The notes: generated by a model from the letters alone, not told the origin. A DNA stretch of 64,000 nucleotides from JACCTU01 sp963809175 (GCA_963809175.1 CAWEIK010000001.1:868001-932000); one strand, 5' to 3'. Shown: positions 51,214-60,942, numbered from the stretch's first letter. Numbers and translations: made by a program.

Positions 51214-54200
51214 ATGGCGAAGACACCACGGCAGCAAGACGAGCCGACCCGTTCACGGCGGGTTCGCGCCGCCTTGGCGCCGCTCGGCCGTGCCGCCGCC
51301 GCGACGACCGCATGCATCCTCTGGGTCGGGCTCGCGCTGCCCGGGCTGCAGCTGCTGCCGGGGGCGGGCAGCTTCGGCGATCGAAGCATCGCAATCTCCT
51401 TGCAGAGCGCGCTGCTCGGGATCGACGACAGCTATGCAACGACGCCCGAAGCGCGCGCGGCGATGCGCGCGCTCGGCCTGTCCGTGATCCAGCAGTCGCT
51501 CGATTCGCTGCGCTCCGACGACGAAGCTTCGCTCGCGGTGGACGTCGACGAGAGCGTTTCCACCGACACGATCGACACGACGCTCGTCGCGGTTGGTTCG
51601 CACGACCGCGCCGGCGCCGGGTCGGCGTCGGACGCACCCGGTCGTGAGGCACCGGAGCCGTCGTCCCCACAGCGGACCCTCGCCCGATCCCACCCAGCCG
51701 AACCAGCCGACGCCTTCGCCGGGCGGCGGCGGCGGGACCCCGTCGAAGCCGCCGACGGTTCCTGCGTCGAAGAGTGCGCAGTCGATCACCTTCACCACGT
51801 CGCCCCCGGCCGCCGTCGTCGGCGGCTCGTACACGGTCGGAGCCGCCGCGAGCTCGGGTCTGCCGGTCAGCTTCTCGCTGGCGCCGGGGAGCTCGGGCGT
51901 CTGCACGATCTCGGCGACCACCGTGAGCTTCGTCGGCAGCGGGACCTGCACCATCCGGGCCAACCAGGCCGGGAACGCGAGCTACCTGCCGGCGCCGCAG
52001 GTCGCGCAGTCGTTCGACGTCGAGGTCGCGATCGAGGTCCAGACGATCAGCTTCATCTCCGTTCCCCCGTCGACCGCGCACGTCGGCGACGCCGACTACC
52101 ACGTGATCGCGAAGGCGAGCTCGGGGCTCCCCGTCGAGTTCGGTGCGGAGGGCAACAGCGCCGGCATCTGCAAGGTGACCGGAGCGAAGGTCCACCTGAT
52201 CGGCGAGGGGACGTGCACGATCAACGCGATCGCAAAAGGGCAACAGCAAGTTCCGCCCCGCGCCGCCGGCGTTGCAGTCGTTCTCGATCGGCTCGGACGC
52301 TCCGTCGCAGAGCATCCAGTCGATCAACTTCACGTCGAGCCCGCCCAACGGCGCGGCGGTCGGTGGCACGTACACCGTCGCGGCGACGGCCAGCTCGGGG
52401 CTCACCGTGTCCTACTCGGCCGCTCCCTCGAGCGCCGGCGTGTGCACGGTCTCCGGGGCCACGGTCTCGCTCCTCGGGCAGGGCACCTGCATCGTCCGGG
52501 CGAACCAGCCGGGCAACGCGAGCTACCTCGCGGCGCCGCAGGTGCAGCAGACGTTCCTGGTCGGCCTCGTCGGCCAGACGATCACGTTCTCGACCACGCC
52601 GCCCTCGGGCGCCGCGGTGGGCGGTCCGGCCTACGGCGTGGCCGCGACCTCGTCGTCCGGTCTTCCGGTCGTCTTCAGCGCGAACCCGAGCAGCGCCTCC
52701 GTCTGCACGGTCTCCGGATCGACCGTCTCGCTGACGGGTGCCGGAACCTGCACGATCGATGCCGACCAGCCGGGCGACGCCACGCACGAGCCCGCCCCGC
52801 AGGTGCAGCAGTCGTTCACGATCGGCGGTCCACCCGCGCCGAGCGTGCAGTCGATCAGCTTCACCTCGTCGCCGCCGTCCGGCGCGATCGTCGGCGGGGC
52901 TGCCTACACGGTCTCCGCGTCGGCGAGCTCCGGCCTCAGCGTCACGTTCTCCGCCGCGCCGGCCAGCGCGGGCGTCTGCACCGTCTCGGGCTCCACCGTC
53001 TCCCTCGTCGGCGTCGGGACCTGCACGGTGCGGGCAGACCAGGCCGGCAACGCGAGCTACCAGGCGGCGCCTCAGGTCTCGCAGTCGTTCGCGGTCGGAC
53101 TCGCACCGCAGACGATCAGCTTCACCTCCTCGCCGCCCTCGGGCCCGATCGTCGGTGACCCCGACTACGTCGTGAGTGCGTCGGCGACCTCCGGCCTCGC
53201 CGTCAGCTTCTCGGCAGCCGCTTCGAGCGCGGGTATCTGCACCGTCTCGGGCTCGACCGTCAGCTTCGTCGCCTCCGGTACCTGCACGGTCAACGCGGAC
53301 CAGGCGGGCGACGCGACCCACCAGTCCGCCCCGCAGGTGCAGCAGTCGTTCACGATCGGCGGCCCGTCCGCGCCGAGCGTGCAGTCGATCAGCTTCACCT
53401 CGTCGCCGCCGTCGGGCGCGGTCGTCGGCGGCCCCACCTACACGGTGTCCGCAACGGCGAGCTCCGGCCTGCCCGTCAGCTTCTCGATCGACCCGTCGAG
53501 CGCCGGGGTCTGCACGCTGTCCGGCGCCACCATCTCTTTCGCCGGGGCCGGCACCTGCACGGTTCGCGCCGAGCAGGCCGGGAACGCGAGCTACCAGGCC
53601 GCGACGCCGGTCACGCAGTCGTTCGCCGTGAGCCTCGCGGGCCAGACGATCAGCTTCACCTCCTCGCCTCCGGGCAGCGCGGGCACCGGCGGCCCGACGT
53701 ACACCGTGACGGCCGTCGCGAGCTCGGGGCTCGCGGTCGCGTTCTCTTCCGGCAGCCCCGCGGTCTGCAGCGTGTCCGGCTCGACGGTCTCGTTCCTGTC
53801 GCCGGGGACGTGCACCGTGCGCGCGAACCAGGCGGGCAACGGCTCCTACTCGGCCGCTCCGCAGGTGTCGCAGTCGTTCACCGTCGGGCCGGGGCCGCAG
53901 ACGATCACCTTCACCTCGCCCGCGCCGAGCGGGGCGTACGTCGGCGGGCCGACCTACAACGTCGCCGCGAACGCGAGCTCCGGGCTTGCAGTCACGTTCT
54001 CGTCCGGCAGCCCGTCGGTCTGCGCCGTCTCGGGCTCGACGGTGTCGTTCACGGGCAGCGGAACCTGCATCGTTCGCGCGAACCAGCCGGGCAACGCGTC
54101 GTACCAGCCGGCGCCGCAGGTGCAGCAGTCGTTCACCGTCGTCCCCGCGCCGTCGCCGCAGACGATCACGTTCACCTCGAGCGCACCGTCGAACGCCGTC

Positions 54201-54674
54201 TACCTCGGATCGAGCTACCAGGTCTCGGCAACCGCGAGCTCCGGACTGCCGGTCACCTTCACGGTGTCCGGCACGTGCACCAGCTCCGGCTCGACGGTCG
54301 CAATGGCCGGGGCGGGCACGTGCACGGTCTACGCGAACCAGAGCGGCAGCAGCGCCTACCTCGCCGCGCCGCAGGTGCAGCAGACCTTCGCGATCGCCAA
54401 GCGATCGCAGACGATCACCTTCCCGGACGCAGGGAACCACGACAAGGACGACCCGCCGTTCGCGCTCTCGGCGACGTCCAGCTCGGGCCTCGCGGTCACC
54501 TACACGCTCGATCCGAGCAGCGCCTCGATCTGCTCCCTGTCCGGGAACATGGTCACGCCGCTCGACCGCGGGGACTGCATCGTCCATGCGAACCAGCCGG
54601 GCAATGCGAACTACCTGGCCGCTCCACAGGTCACGCAGGTGATCAGGATCAAGAACCACACGCCCGGCCCCTGA
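51214..54674 (+). CDS. Secreted/surface protein with 11 tandem Ig-like repeats, two frameshifts
   Basis: Repaired length is about 1,152 residues. The ATG at 51214 has GGAG seven bases upstream. A hydrophobic segment at residues 29-50 (TACILWVGLALPGLQLLPGA) acts as signal or anchor. An Asp/Ser-rich region, a Pro/Gly linker (PSPGGGGGTPSKPPTVP) and then 11 repeats of about 80 residues follow. Each repeat runs from Q-(T/S)-I-(S/T)-F to a Q-x-x-F end and contains one C-(T/S)-V-S-G...G-T-C pair. Breaks are at cccc 51665-51668 and ggg 52238-52240, each one base too long. Repeats resemble bacterial Ig-like/MBG modules of adhesins. There is no LPxTG motif. Probably exported; its partner is unknown. 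Confidence 0.85.
51779..54643 (+). repeat. Eleven tandem ~260-bp Ig-like coding repeats
   Basis: The repeats begin near 51779 and tile the gene to near 54643. Conserved anchors per unit are ITF/ISFTSSPPSG, YTVSATASSGLPVSFS, CTVSGSTVS, GTCTVRANQAGNASY and PQVQQSF. Units 3-9 are most alike, while units 2 and 11 are the most diverged. Nucleotide similarity between units should promote recombination and complicate assembly. Confidence 0.85.
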
Positions 54675-54688
54675 CCGGCGCGTACCTC

Positions 54689-54808
54689 ACTCCTTCGGGG
54701 GAGTCCTCGTGGGAGTCCGGGCGCCGATGCTGAATCACCGTTCCTCCTCGGAAGGCGTGCAAATGAACGTGGTGCTGCGGCGTGTACCTGAGCCGCCGAT
54801 GTCGGCGG
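54689..54808 (+). other. Structured gap before the diguanylate cyclase gene
   Basis: The 168-base gap (54675-54842) is the longest in the window. It holds ACTCC/GGAGT at 54689-54704, a longer imperfect pairing around 54734-54776 (CGTTC with GAACG), and CCGCC/GGCGG at 54793-54808 with a T-rich tail (CTTTCGTCTT). The first hairpin may end the repeat-protein transcript. The rest could be a leader RNA of the cyclase gene. No known riboswitch consensus could be confirmed by eye. Confidence 0.35.
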
Positions 54809-54842
54809 AGCTTTCGTCTTCCCTTCGCGGGGGAGTCGCCTG

Positions 54843-56190
54843 ATGCTCGGCCGCTCCTCGCACGAGTTTCGCCGCGGCACTCCCGTCGTCCGCTATGCCG
54901 TGCTCGTCTTTCTGCTGATCGCCGCTCTCGTCGGCACCGTGAGCTGGACGCTCGATCGCAACGGCCGCCGGAGCAACTGGCAAGAGCACAGCACTGCGCT
55001 GAACGCCGGCGCCCGCGTGGCGGCCTCGACGTTCAAGACTCTGCGCGCCGACCTCCGCGTGCAAGCGAGCGAGCTCGCGACGTCGCTGCCGCTCCAGCGC
55101 GCGGTCGTGACGAACGACCAGCGGGCGCTTCGGGAGATCGCCGCGACGCGCCATGCACGCATCGACCTGCGCGACGGCCGCACGATCGGCACGCTCGCCG
55201 GGAAGCCGCGCATCGCCTCGACGGCGACGATCGCCAACGGGCAGGCGATCCTCGCGAGGGTGACGGTCTCGCTCCCGCTCGGCAAGGACGTGCTCACCGT
55301 GCTCCGCGAGGCAACGCCGCTGCCGCCCAAGGCCTCGCTCGCGCTCATGCAGGACGGTCGCCTGCTCGCCGGCGGGCCGGCCGGGGTCACCGTGGAGCCG
55401 CGCGACGGCCGCGTCGTCCTTGGCGACACCGCCTTCGCCGCTCAGTTCGCCGCGCTCGGGGTCGCCGACGCGTACGTCGTCGCGCTCGAGCCGGTGGCCG
55501 CGATCGATGCGCTGTCGACGGGCTACCGACAGGCTGATCATCCTCGCGGCGCTGTTCACGCTTGCGCTCGCTGCGGCACTCGCCACGCGGCTCGCTCGCC
55601 CCGTCGCCCAGATCGTCGGCGACGTCGCCCGGCTGAGCCGCCAGGCGCAGACGGACGGGCTCACGGGGCTCGCCAACCGTCGGCTGCTGGCCGAGCGGCT
55701 GGAAGACGAGCTCATCCGCGCCACGAAGAACGAGACGAGCGTCTCGCTCGTGATGGCGGACATCGACAACTTCAAGCAGATCAACGACAGCTTCGGCCAT
55801 CAGACCGGCGACGAGGTGTTGCGCCAGTTCGCGGCCGCGCTGGACCGCTCGGTGCGCGAGACCGACCTTGCGGCGCGCTACGGCGGCGAGGAGTTCGTCG
55901 TCGTGCTGCCCGGCGCCAGGCTGGTGAACGCCGCCCGCGCCGCGGAGCAGATGCGGAAGACCGCCGCCGCGCTCGACGTGCGCGACCGGAACGGCGCGCT
56001 CGCCAAGTTCACCGTGAGCTTCGGCGTCGCCGAGTTTCCGACGTACGCCAACGCAGAGGCCTTGATCGCCGCGGCCGACGCCGCGCTCTACCAGGCGAAG
56101 CGCGGCGGCAAGAACCGAGTTGCCACCTCGACGGTGCAGGGGCAGGACGTCGCCCCGGACGCGCCGCCGCGGCTCGTCTCGCTCGGCTGA
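54843..56190 (+). CDS. Membrane diguanylate cyclase (GGDEF), one frameshift
   Basis: About 448 residues after repair. It has a first helix at residues 19-38 (YAVLVFLLIAALVGTVSWTL) and an extracytoplasmic sensor domain (about 40-225, double-CACHE-like). A second helix (LIILAALFTLALAAALATRL) and a short HAMP-like linker follow. The GGDEF domain has DGLTGLANRRLLAERLEDEL, MADIDNFKQINDSFGHQTGD and the active loop RYGGEEF, so it should make cyclic di-GMP. The break is near 55529 (one extra a in cgacag). No EAL domain. It follows a surface protein gene, which cyclic di-GMP often controls. Confidence 0.9.
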
Positions 56191-56226
56191 TCGCAGCGCC
56201 GTTCCGCGGCGATTTGCGATCGGACG

Positions 56227-56232
56227 TACGCT
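56227..56232 (+). promoter_or_regulatory. -10 box for a leaderless greA transcript
   Basis: TACGCT at 56227-56232, six bases before GTG at 56239, with no ribosome binding site. This is one of the clearest examples of the leaderless pattern in the window. Confidence 0.5.
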
Positions 56233-56238
56233 TACTCC

Positions 56239-56691
56239 GTGCCGCACGAAAACGCCCAGCCCCTGACTGCCGAACAGAAGCGTCAGCTCGAGACGGAGCT
56301 GACCGAGCTCGAGGGCCCGAAGCGCGCCGAGATGGTCGAGGCGATCCGCGTCGCGCGCGGCTTCGGCGACCTCTCCGAGAACTTCGAGTACCACGCCGCG
56401 AAGAACGAGCAGGGGATGCTCGAGCGCCGGATCACGCTGCTTCGCGACCGGCTCTCTCGGTCGGTGGTCGTCGAGGACGAAGTTGCGAATGGTCGCGTCG
56501 GCGTCGGCTCACGCGTCGAGATCGAGGACGAGAAGGGCGAGCGGATGCAGCTCGAGATCTCCAGCGTCGGCGGTGTCTCCCCAGAGTCGCCGCTCGGCAA
56601 GGCGCTCTACGGCGCGAAGGTCGGCGAGAAGGTCACGATCGCAGCACCGGGCGGCTCGTGGATCGCCCGCGTCGTCGCCGTCGGCCCTTAG
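56239..56691 (+). CDS. greA: Transcription elongation factor GreA
   Basis: Rescues backtracked RNA polymerase by stimulating transcript cleavage. The 150-residue protein has the N-terminal coiled coil (LTAEQKRQLETELTELEGPK, with the acidic tip GFGDLSENFEY holding the catalytic Asp and Glu near residue 43). The C-terminal FKBP-like domain has GVSPESPLGKALYGAKVGE near 115. Intact, though slightly short of the usual 158 residues. It stops 26 bases before a kdpB remnant. Confidence 0.93.
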   Translation: MPHENAQPLTAEQKRQLETELTELEGPKRAEMVEAIRVARGFGDLSENFEYHAAKNEQGMLERRITLLRDRLSRSVVVEDEVANGRVGVGSRVEIEDEKGERMQLEISSVGGVSPESPLGKALYGAKVGEKVTIAAPGGSWIARVVAVGP

Positions 56692-56717
56692 CGCGCCGCG
56701 GCTCAGCCAACGTAGGC

Positions 56718-56792
56718 GTGAACGACCTCGGTCGTGCCTTCCTCGGGATCAAGCTCATCGATCTCGTCGTCGGCGGACTGGGGCTCGTCTGA
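56718..56792 (+). pseudogene. kdpB: Remnant of kdpB: last 24 codons only
   Basis: The short frame reads VNDLGRAFLGIKLIDLVVGG then LGLV and stops. GIKxIDLxxxxxGLV is the invariant C-terminus of KdpB (P-type ATPase subunit of the high-affinity K+ pump). Its TGA overlaps the kdpC ATG (TGATG), exactly as in intact kdp operons. No trace of the remaining ~650 residues or of kdpA and kdpF lies upstream, where greA ends at 56691. Either a deletion removed them or sequence was lost in assembly. Confidence 0.75.
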
Positions 56793-57353
56793 TGCGCCGC
56801 CAACTCGTTCCCGCCCTGGTCGCCTTCCTGGCGCTGACGCTCCTCACGGGCGTGCTCTATCCGTTGGCGGTGACGGGCGTCGCCCAACTCGCGTTTCCGA
56901 GTCGCGCCGACGGATCGCTGATCGAGCGTGACGGCCGCGTCGTCGGATCGAGCCTGATCGGGCAGTCAGTTCGCCGGCGCGCGCTACTTCCAGCCCCGGC
57001 CGTCGGCGGCCGGCGACGGTTACGACGCGATGGCGAGCGCGGCGTCGAACCTCGGGCCCACGAACCCGGATCTGCTCGAGGCCGTCGAGGAGCGTCGAGC
57101 GGCCTATCGCCAGGACAACGACGCGGACGCGCCGATCGACGCTCTCACGGGCTCGGGCTCGGGCCTCGATCCCCACATCTCGCCCGAGAACGCCGAGCTC
57201 CAAGCGCCGCGCGTGGCGCGAGCACGGAACGTCGCCCTGGTCGAGGTGCTGCGGCTGATCGAGGCTCACACGGAGGGACGTTCCCTCGGGTTCCTCGGCG
57301 AACCGGCCGTCAACGTCCTGGAGCTCAACCTCGCGCTCGACGAACGGGCGTAG
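56792..57353 (+). CDS. kdpC: K+-transporting ATPase subunit C, one frameshift
   Basis: Assembly and affinity subunit of KdpFABC. Repaired length is 186 residues. It has one N-terminal helix (PALVAFLALTLLTGVLYPLA), ARYFQPRPSAAGDGYDAMAS, SNLGPTNPDLLEAVEERRAA, LTGSGSGLDPHISPENAELQ and LNLALDERA, all canonical for KdpC. The break is near 56965 (one extra base in cagtcag). Without kdpA and kdpB in the window the subunit has no partner to serve. Its stop TAG is also the start of a -10 box for kdpD. Confidence 0.9.
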
Positions 57354-57356
57354 CCT
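57351..57356 (+). promoter_or_regulatory. -10 box for a leaderless kdpD transcript
   Basis: TAGCCT at 57351-57356 begins with the kdpC stop codon and lies six bases before the ATG of kdpD. It may allow kdpDE expression apart from the structural genes. Confidence 0.35.
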
Positions 57357-57362
57357 TCGGGC

Positions 57363-59849
57363 ATGGCGCGCGGGACCCTGCGCATCTATCTCGGCGCCGC
57401 CCCCGGTGTCGGCAAGACCTTCGCGATGCTCAACGAGGGTCGACGCCGTCGCGGGCGCGGCACCGATGTCGTCGTCGGCTTCGTCGAGACGCACGACCGC
57501 AAGCTGACGGCCGAGCAGCTCGGCGACCTCGAGGTCGTTCCTCGCAAGCGGGTCGAGTACCGCGACGCAACGTTCGAGGAGCTGGACGTCGACGCCGTCC
57601 TGGCTCGGAACCCGGAGGTCGCGCTGGTCGACGAGCTGGCCCACACCAACGTCCCCGGCCTCCGAAACGAGAAGCGCTGGCAGGACGTCGAAGAGCTGCT
57701 CGAGGCCGGGATCACGGTCATCTCGACCGTCAACGTGCAGCATCTCGAGTCGCTGAACGACGTCGTCGAGCAGATCACGGGGATCAAGCAGCGCGAGACG
57801 ATCCCCGACGCAGTCGTCAGAGGCGCCGATCAGGTCGAGCTCGTCGACATGAGCCCCGAGGCGATCCGACGGCGGATGGCCCACGGCAACATCTATCCCG
57901 CGGAGCGCATCGACGCTGCCCTCGGCAACTACTTCCGTCCCGGGAACCTCGGCGCGCTGCGCGAGCTCGCGCTCCTCTGGCTCGCCGATCGCGTGGACGA
58001 GGCGCTGGCCGAGTACCGCGGGCGACAGGGCATCGATCGCCCGTGGGAGACGCGCGAACGTGTGCTCGTCGCGCTGACCGGGGCTTCGGACGGGGAGCGA
58101 CTCGTTCGGCGCGCGGCGCGCATGGCCGCGCGGATCAAGGGCGAGCTGGTCGCCGTGCACGTGCTGAGTCAGGACGGCCTCGCGGCGCCTTCGGCCGAAC
58201 TGCTGGCGAAGCAACGCGAGCTGGTCGAGACGCTCGGTGGCAGCTACCGCGAGGTCGCCGGCGCCGACATCGGCGAAGCGCTCCTCAACACCGCCCGCAC
58301 GCTCAACGCGACGCAGATCGTGCTCGGTGCGACCCGGCGGTCACGCTGGCGCGAGTTCGTTCAGGGCTCGGTGATCAACTACGTCATCCGCAACTCGGGC
58401 ATCGGGATCGACGTGCACGTGATCAGTCAGGTCCCGGAGTCAGACGGAGCCGTCGCTTCCGAGTCGACGTCGACCGAGCGCTCTCGCCGCGCCGGCGAGT
58501 CGCGCTCGGCTTCGCCCTCGGCGTGGTGGCCGCGCCGCTTCTGACCTGGGTGCTCTCACACCTCCGAGACCACGTGTCGCTCCCCAGCGTTCTCCTGCTC
58601 TTCCTGCTCCTCGTCGTCGCCGTCGCCGCCGTCGGCGGTGTCTGGCCGGCGCTTGCCGTCGCCGTCGGGGGCTTCCTGCTCGTCAACTGGTACTTCACGC
58701 CGCCGCTCTACACGTTCACGATCGCCGAGGGCGAGAACCTGCTCGCGCTGGTCGTGTTCGTCACCGTCGCCGCCGTCGTCAGCTCCTTCGTCGCGCTCAC
58801 CGCGCGCCGTGCCGCCGAGGGTCTCCGCGCCCGCGCCGAGGCGGAGACCCTCGGTCGCCTTGCGGGCTACTCGTCCGTGGAGTCGCTGCTCGAGGGGATC
58901 CGGCGCGCGTTCGGCTTCGAGGGCGCCGCAGTCTTCCACCGCGACGGCGCGAGCTGGCTGGTCGAGGCTTCGAGCGGCCAGGCGCCACCCAGCCCGGATG
59001 CGGCGACCGAGACGTTCGAGGTCGGCCGGGAGCACGTGCTCGCGGTCCAAGGCGGTGGGCAGCTCGCCGCGGCGGATCGAGGCATCCTCAATGCGTATGC
59101 GACAGAGCTCGCGGCGTCGATCGAGCACGAGGAGCTCGAGGCCGAAGCTTCGTCCGCGGGTGCGCTCGCCGCTGCCAACGAGCTTCGCACCTCGATCCTC
59201 TCGGCGGTCTCGCACGACCTGCGAACGCCACTCGCCGCGACCAAGGCATCGGTTTCGAGCCTTCGGCAGCGAGACGTCGACTGGACCGCGGAAGAGCGCG
59301 AGGAGTTCCTGGCCACGATCGAGGAGGAGACGGACCGCCTCAACGACATCGTCGGCAACCTGCTCGACATGAGTCGGCTGCAGACGGGCTCGCTCGAGAT
59401 GCAGCGCGAGCCGGTGAGCCTCGAAGAGGTGTTGCCCGCGGCGCTGCGGAACGTCGGGCCGCGAGGGCGGGACATCCAGCTCGAGCTGCCGAGACCCGTC
59501 GCCCGAGGTTCTCGCCGATGCCGGGTTGCTCGAGCGGGCTCTCGCCAACGTGATCGCGAACGCGACCGCGTACTCGCCCCCTGACGCGCCGCCGCGCATC
59601 GTCGCCGGCGCGGTCGACGGGAAGGTCGACATCCGCGTCGTCGATCGCGGCCCCGGTGTCCCGCCCGCCGATCGTGAGCGCATGTTCCTCCCGTTTCAGC
59701 GGCTGGGCGACGCAGGCACACGCGACGGCATCGGGCTCGGGCTCGCGGTGGCGCGCGGCTTCGTCGAGGCGATGGGCGGCACGATCGAAGTCGACGACAC
59801 TCCCGGCGGCGGCGTCACCGTCGTGCTGCGGCTGGAAGCCGTCACGTGA
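57363..59849 (+). CDS. kdpD: Sensor histidine kinase KdpD, two frameshifts
   Basis: K+-limitation and turgor sensor of about 828 residues. The N-terminal KdpD domain has Walker-like GAAPGVGKT at residue 11 and DELAHTNVPGLRNEKRWQDV near 98. A USP domain follows (ERVLVALTGASDGERLVRRA, about 225-350). Then come four helices (ALGFALGVVAAPLLTWVLSH onward), a GAF domain, the His box SAVSHDLRTPLAATKASVSS and the ATPase domain with NVIANATAYSPP and GIGLGLAVARG. Breaks are in the linker at 58440-58500 (net -1 or +2) and at ccc 59495-59497 (one extra). The phosphorylation and ATP sites are intact. Confidence 0.9.
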
Positions 59850-60383
59850 CTCGGATCCTCGTCGTCGACGACGAGCCGCAGATTCGCCGCGCCCTCGAAC
59901 ACGAACCTCCGCGCCCGCGGTTTCGACGTCGAGCTGGCGTCGACCGGCGAAGAGGCGCTGGACCTGGCCGCGCGGACGCATCCGGACGTCGTCGTCCTCG
60001 ATCTCGGCCTGCCGGGGATCGACGGCATCGAGGTGATTCGCGGCCTGCGCGGTTGGAGCCGTGTGCCGATCATCGTGCTGTCGGTGAAGGACCGCGAGGC
60101 GGACAAGGTCGGCGCCCTCGACGCAGGCGCCGACGACTACGTCACCAAGCCGTTCGGCATGGACGAGCTGCTCGCGCGGCTTCGGGCAACGGTGCGTCGG
60201 ACCACGCCCGCAGAGGAGGAGGCGGTCGTCGAGACCGGCGACTTCACGGTGACCCGAGCGGTCCGTCCGCGGCGACGTGCCCGTCCCGCAGGAGCAGACC
60301 CCGGTTGCAGATCCGCGCGAGCAGCGAGTGGTCGTGCCCGGTCGCGACGACGACCCCGCCGCGGCTCAGCAGTCCCCGCGTGA
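59846..60383 (+). CDS. kdpE: Response regulator KdpE, truncated: receiver domain only
   Basis: GTG overlaps the kdpD stop (GTGA). After removing one a at 59898-59899 the receiver domain is complete: ILVVDDEPQIRRAL, phospho-acceptor Asp in VVVLDLGLPGIDGIEVIRGL, IIVLSVKDRE and DDYVTKPFGMDELLARLRA. Similarity stops near 60250 after VVETGDFTV, which is where the OmpR-type winged helix should begin. The following codons (RAVRPRRRARPAGADPGC onward to 60383) are antisense to the ABC gene and match nothing. The DNA-binding half of about 100 residues is gone. Confidence 0.85.
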
Positions 60384-60942
60384 ACTCCTCGACGACTCGG
60401 CGGAACGTGTGGTCGAGCGCCTCGTGCACCTCGTCGAGCAGCAGCACGTCCGGATCGGCGCGCACCGTGACCGCGAATCCCAGTCGGGCGCGCATTCCCT
60501 GCGAGTAGCTCGACACGGGATGATCGAAGGCGTCCTCGAGGCTTGCGAGCTCCCGGATCTCGTCCAGCGAGCGCCTCGCGTCCCGGCGGGTCATCCCGTC
60601 CAGCACGCCGAGCAGCATCGCGTTCTCGCGCCCCGTGAGCTCGGACGTGAGCCCGGCCTCGACCGAGAGCAGCGATGCAATCCGCCCCTTCACCTCGACG
60701 CGGCCGGCGTCCGCGGGCAGGATGCCGGCGATCAGCCGGAGGAGCGTCGTCTTCCCGGAGCCGCTCGCACCGACCAGCGCGACACCTTCCCCCGGCGTCA
60801 CGGAGACCGTCACGCCGCGCAGGCCCCAGGACTCGTCACCGGGCCGGCGCAGCCGGGCGAGCAGCGGCGAGACCACCCGGTTCTGCCGGTCGAACTGGAA
60901 CCGAACGCCGACTCCGGACGTCGTGACGGAGGCGGCGCTCAT
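60244..60942 (-). CDS. Polysaccharide/teichoic-acid exporter ATPase (Wzt/TagH-like), 3' end possibly cut
   Basis: A 232-residue ATPase. It has the Wzt/TagH N-terminus (GVGVRFQFDRQNRVVSPLLA), Walker A VGASGSGKTTLLRLIAG near residue 58, IASLLSVEAGLTSELTGREN (typical of the group), signature SSYSQGMRARLGFAVTV and Walker B VLLLDEVHEALDHTFRR. An H-loop follows in VVATGHDHSLLARICNRG. The E-V-H-E in Walker B replaces the usual E-V-L-A. The chain ends abruptly after GHVAADGPLGSP, at the same point where kdpE loses its C-terminus. ATG at 60942 overlaps the permease stop (ATGA). Confidence 0.85.
   Translation of the reverse strand: MSAASVTTSGVGVRFQFDRQNRVVSPLLARLRRPGDESWGLRGVTVSVTPGEGVALVGASGSGKTTLLRLIAGILPADAGRVEVKGRIASLLSVEAGLTSELTGRENAMLLGVLDGMTRRDARRSLDEIRELASLEDAFDHPVSSYSQGMRARLGFAVTVRADPDVLLLDEVHEALDHTFRRVVEEFTRGLLSRGGVVVATGHDHSLLARICNRGLLLRDGHVAADGPLGSP

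Noticed and set aside
51779..54643. Assembly-made tandem duplication
   Set aside because: The 11 units differ at many synonymous and replacement positions and have distinct first and last units, so they are old, selected repeats and not copies made by assembly.
54675..54842. Cyclic di-GMP-I (GEMM) riboswitch
   Set aside because: Only one GCAAA is present and the second conserved block (GGGACGCAAAGC-like) is missing. Kept only as a structured leader candidate.
486..60383. Programmed ribosomal frameshifting as the cause of split genes
   Set aside because: The breaks occur in unrelated housekeeping genes at many sites without a common slippery heptamer, stop codon or downstream structure. Nearly all are a single extra base in a short run.
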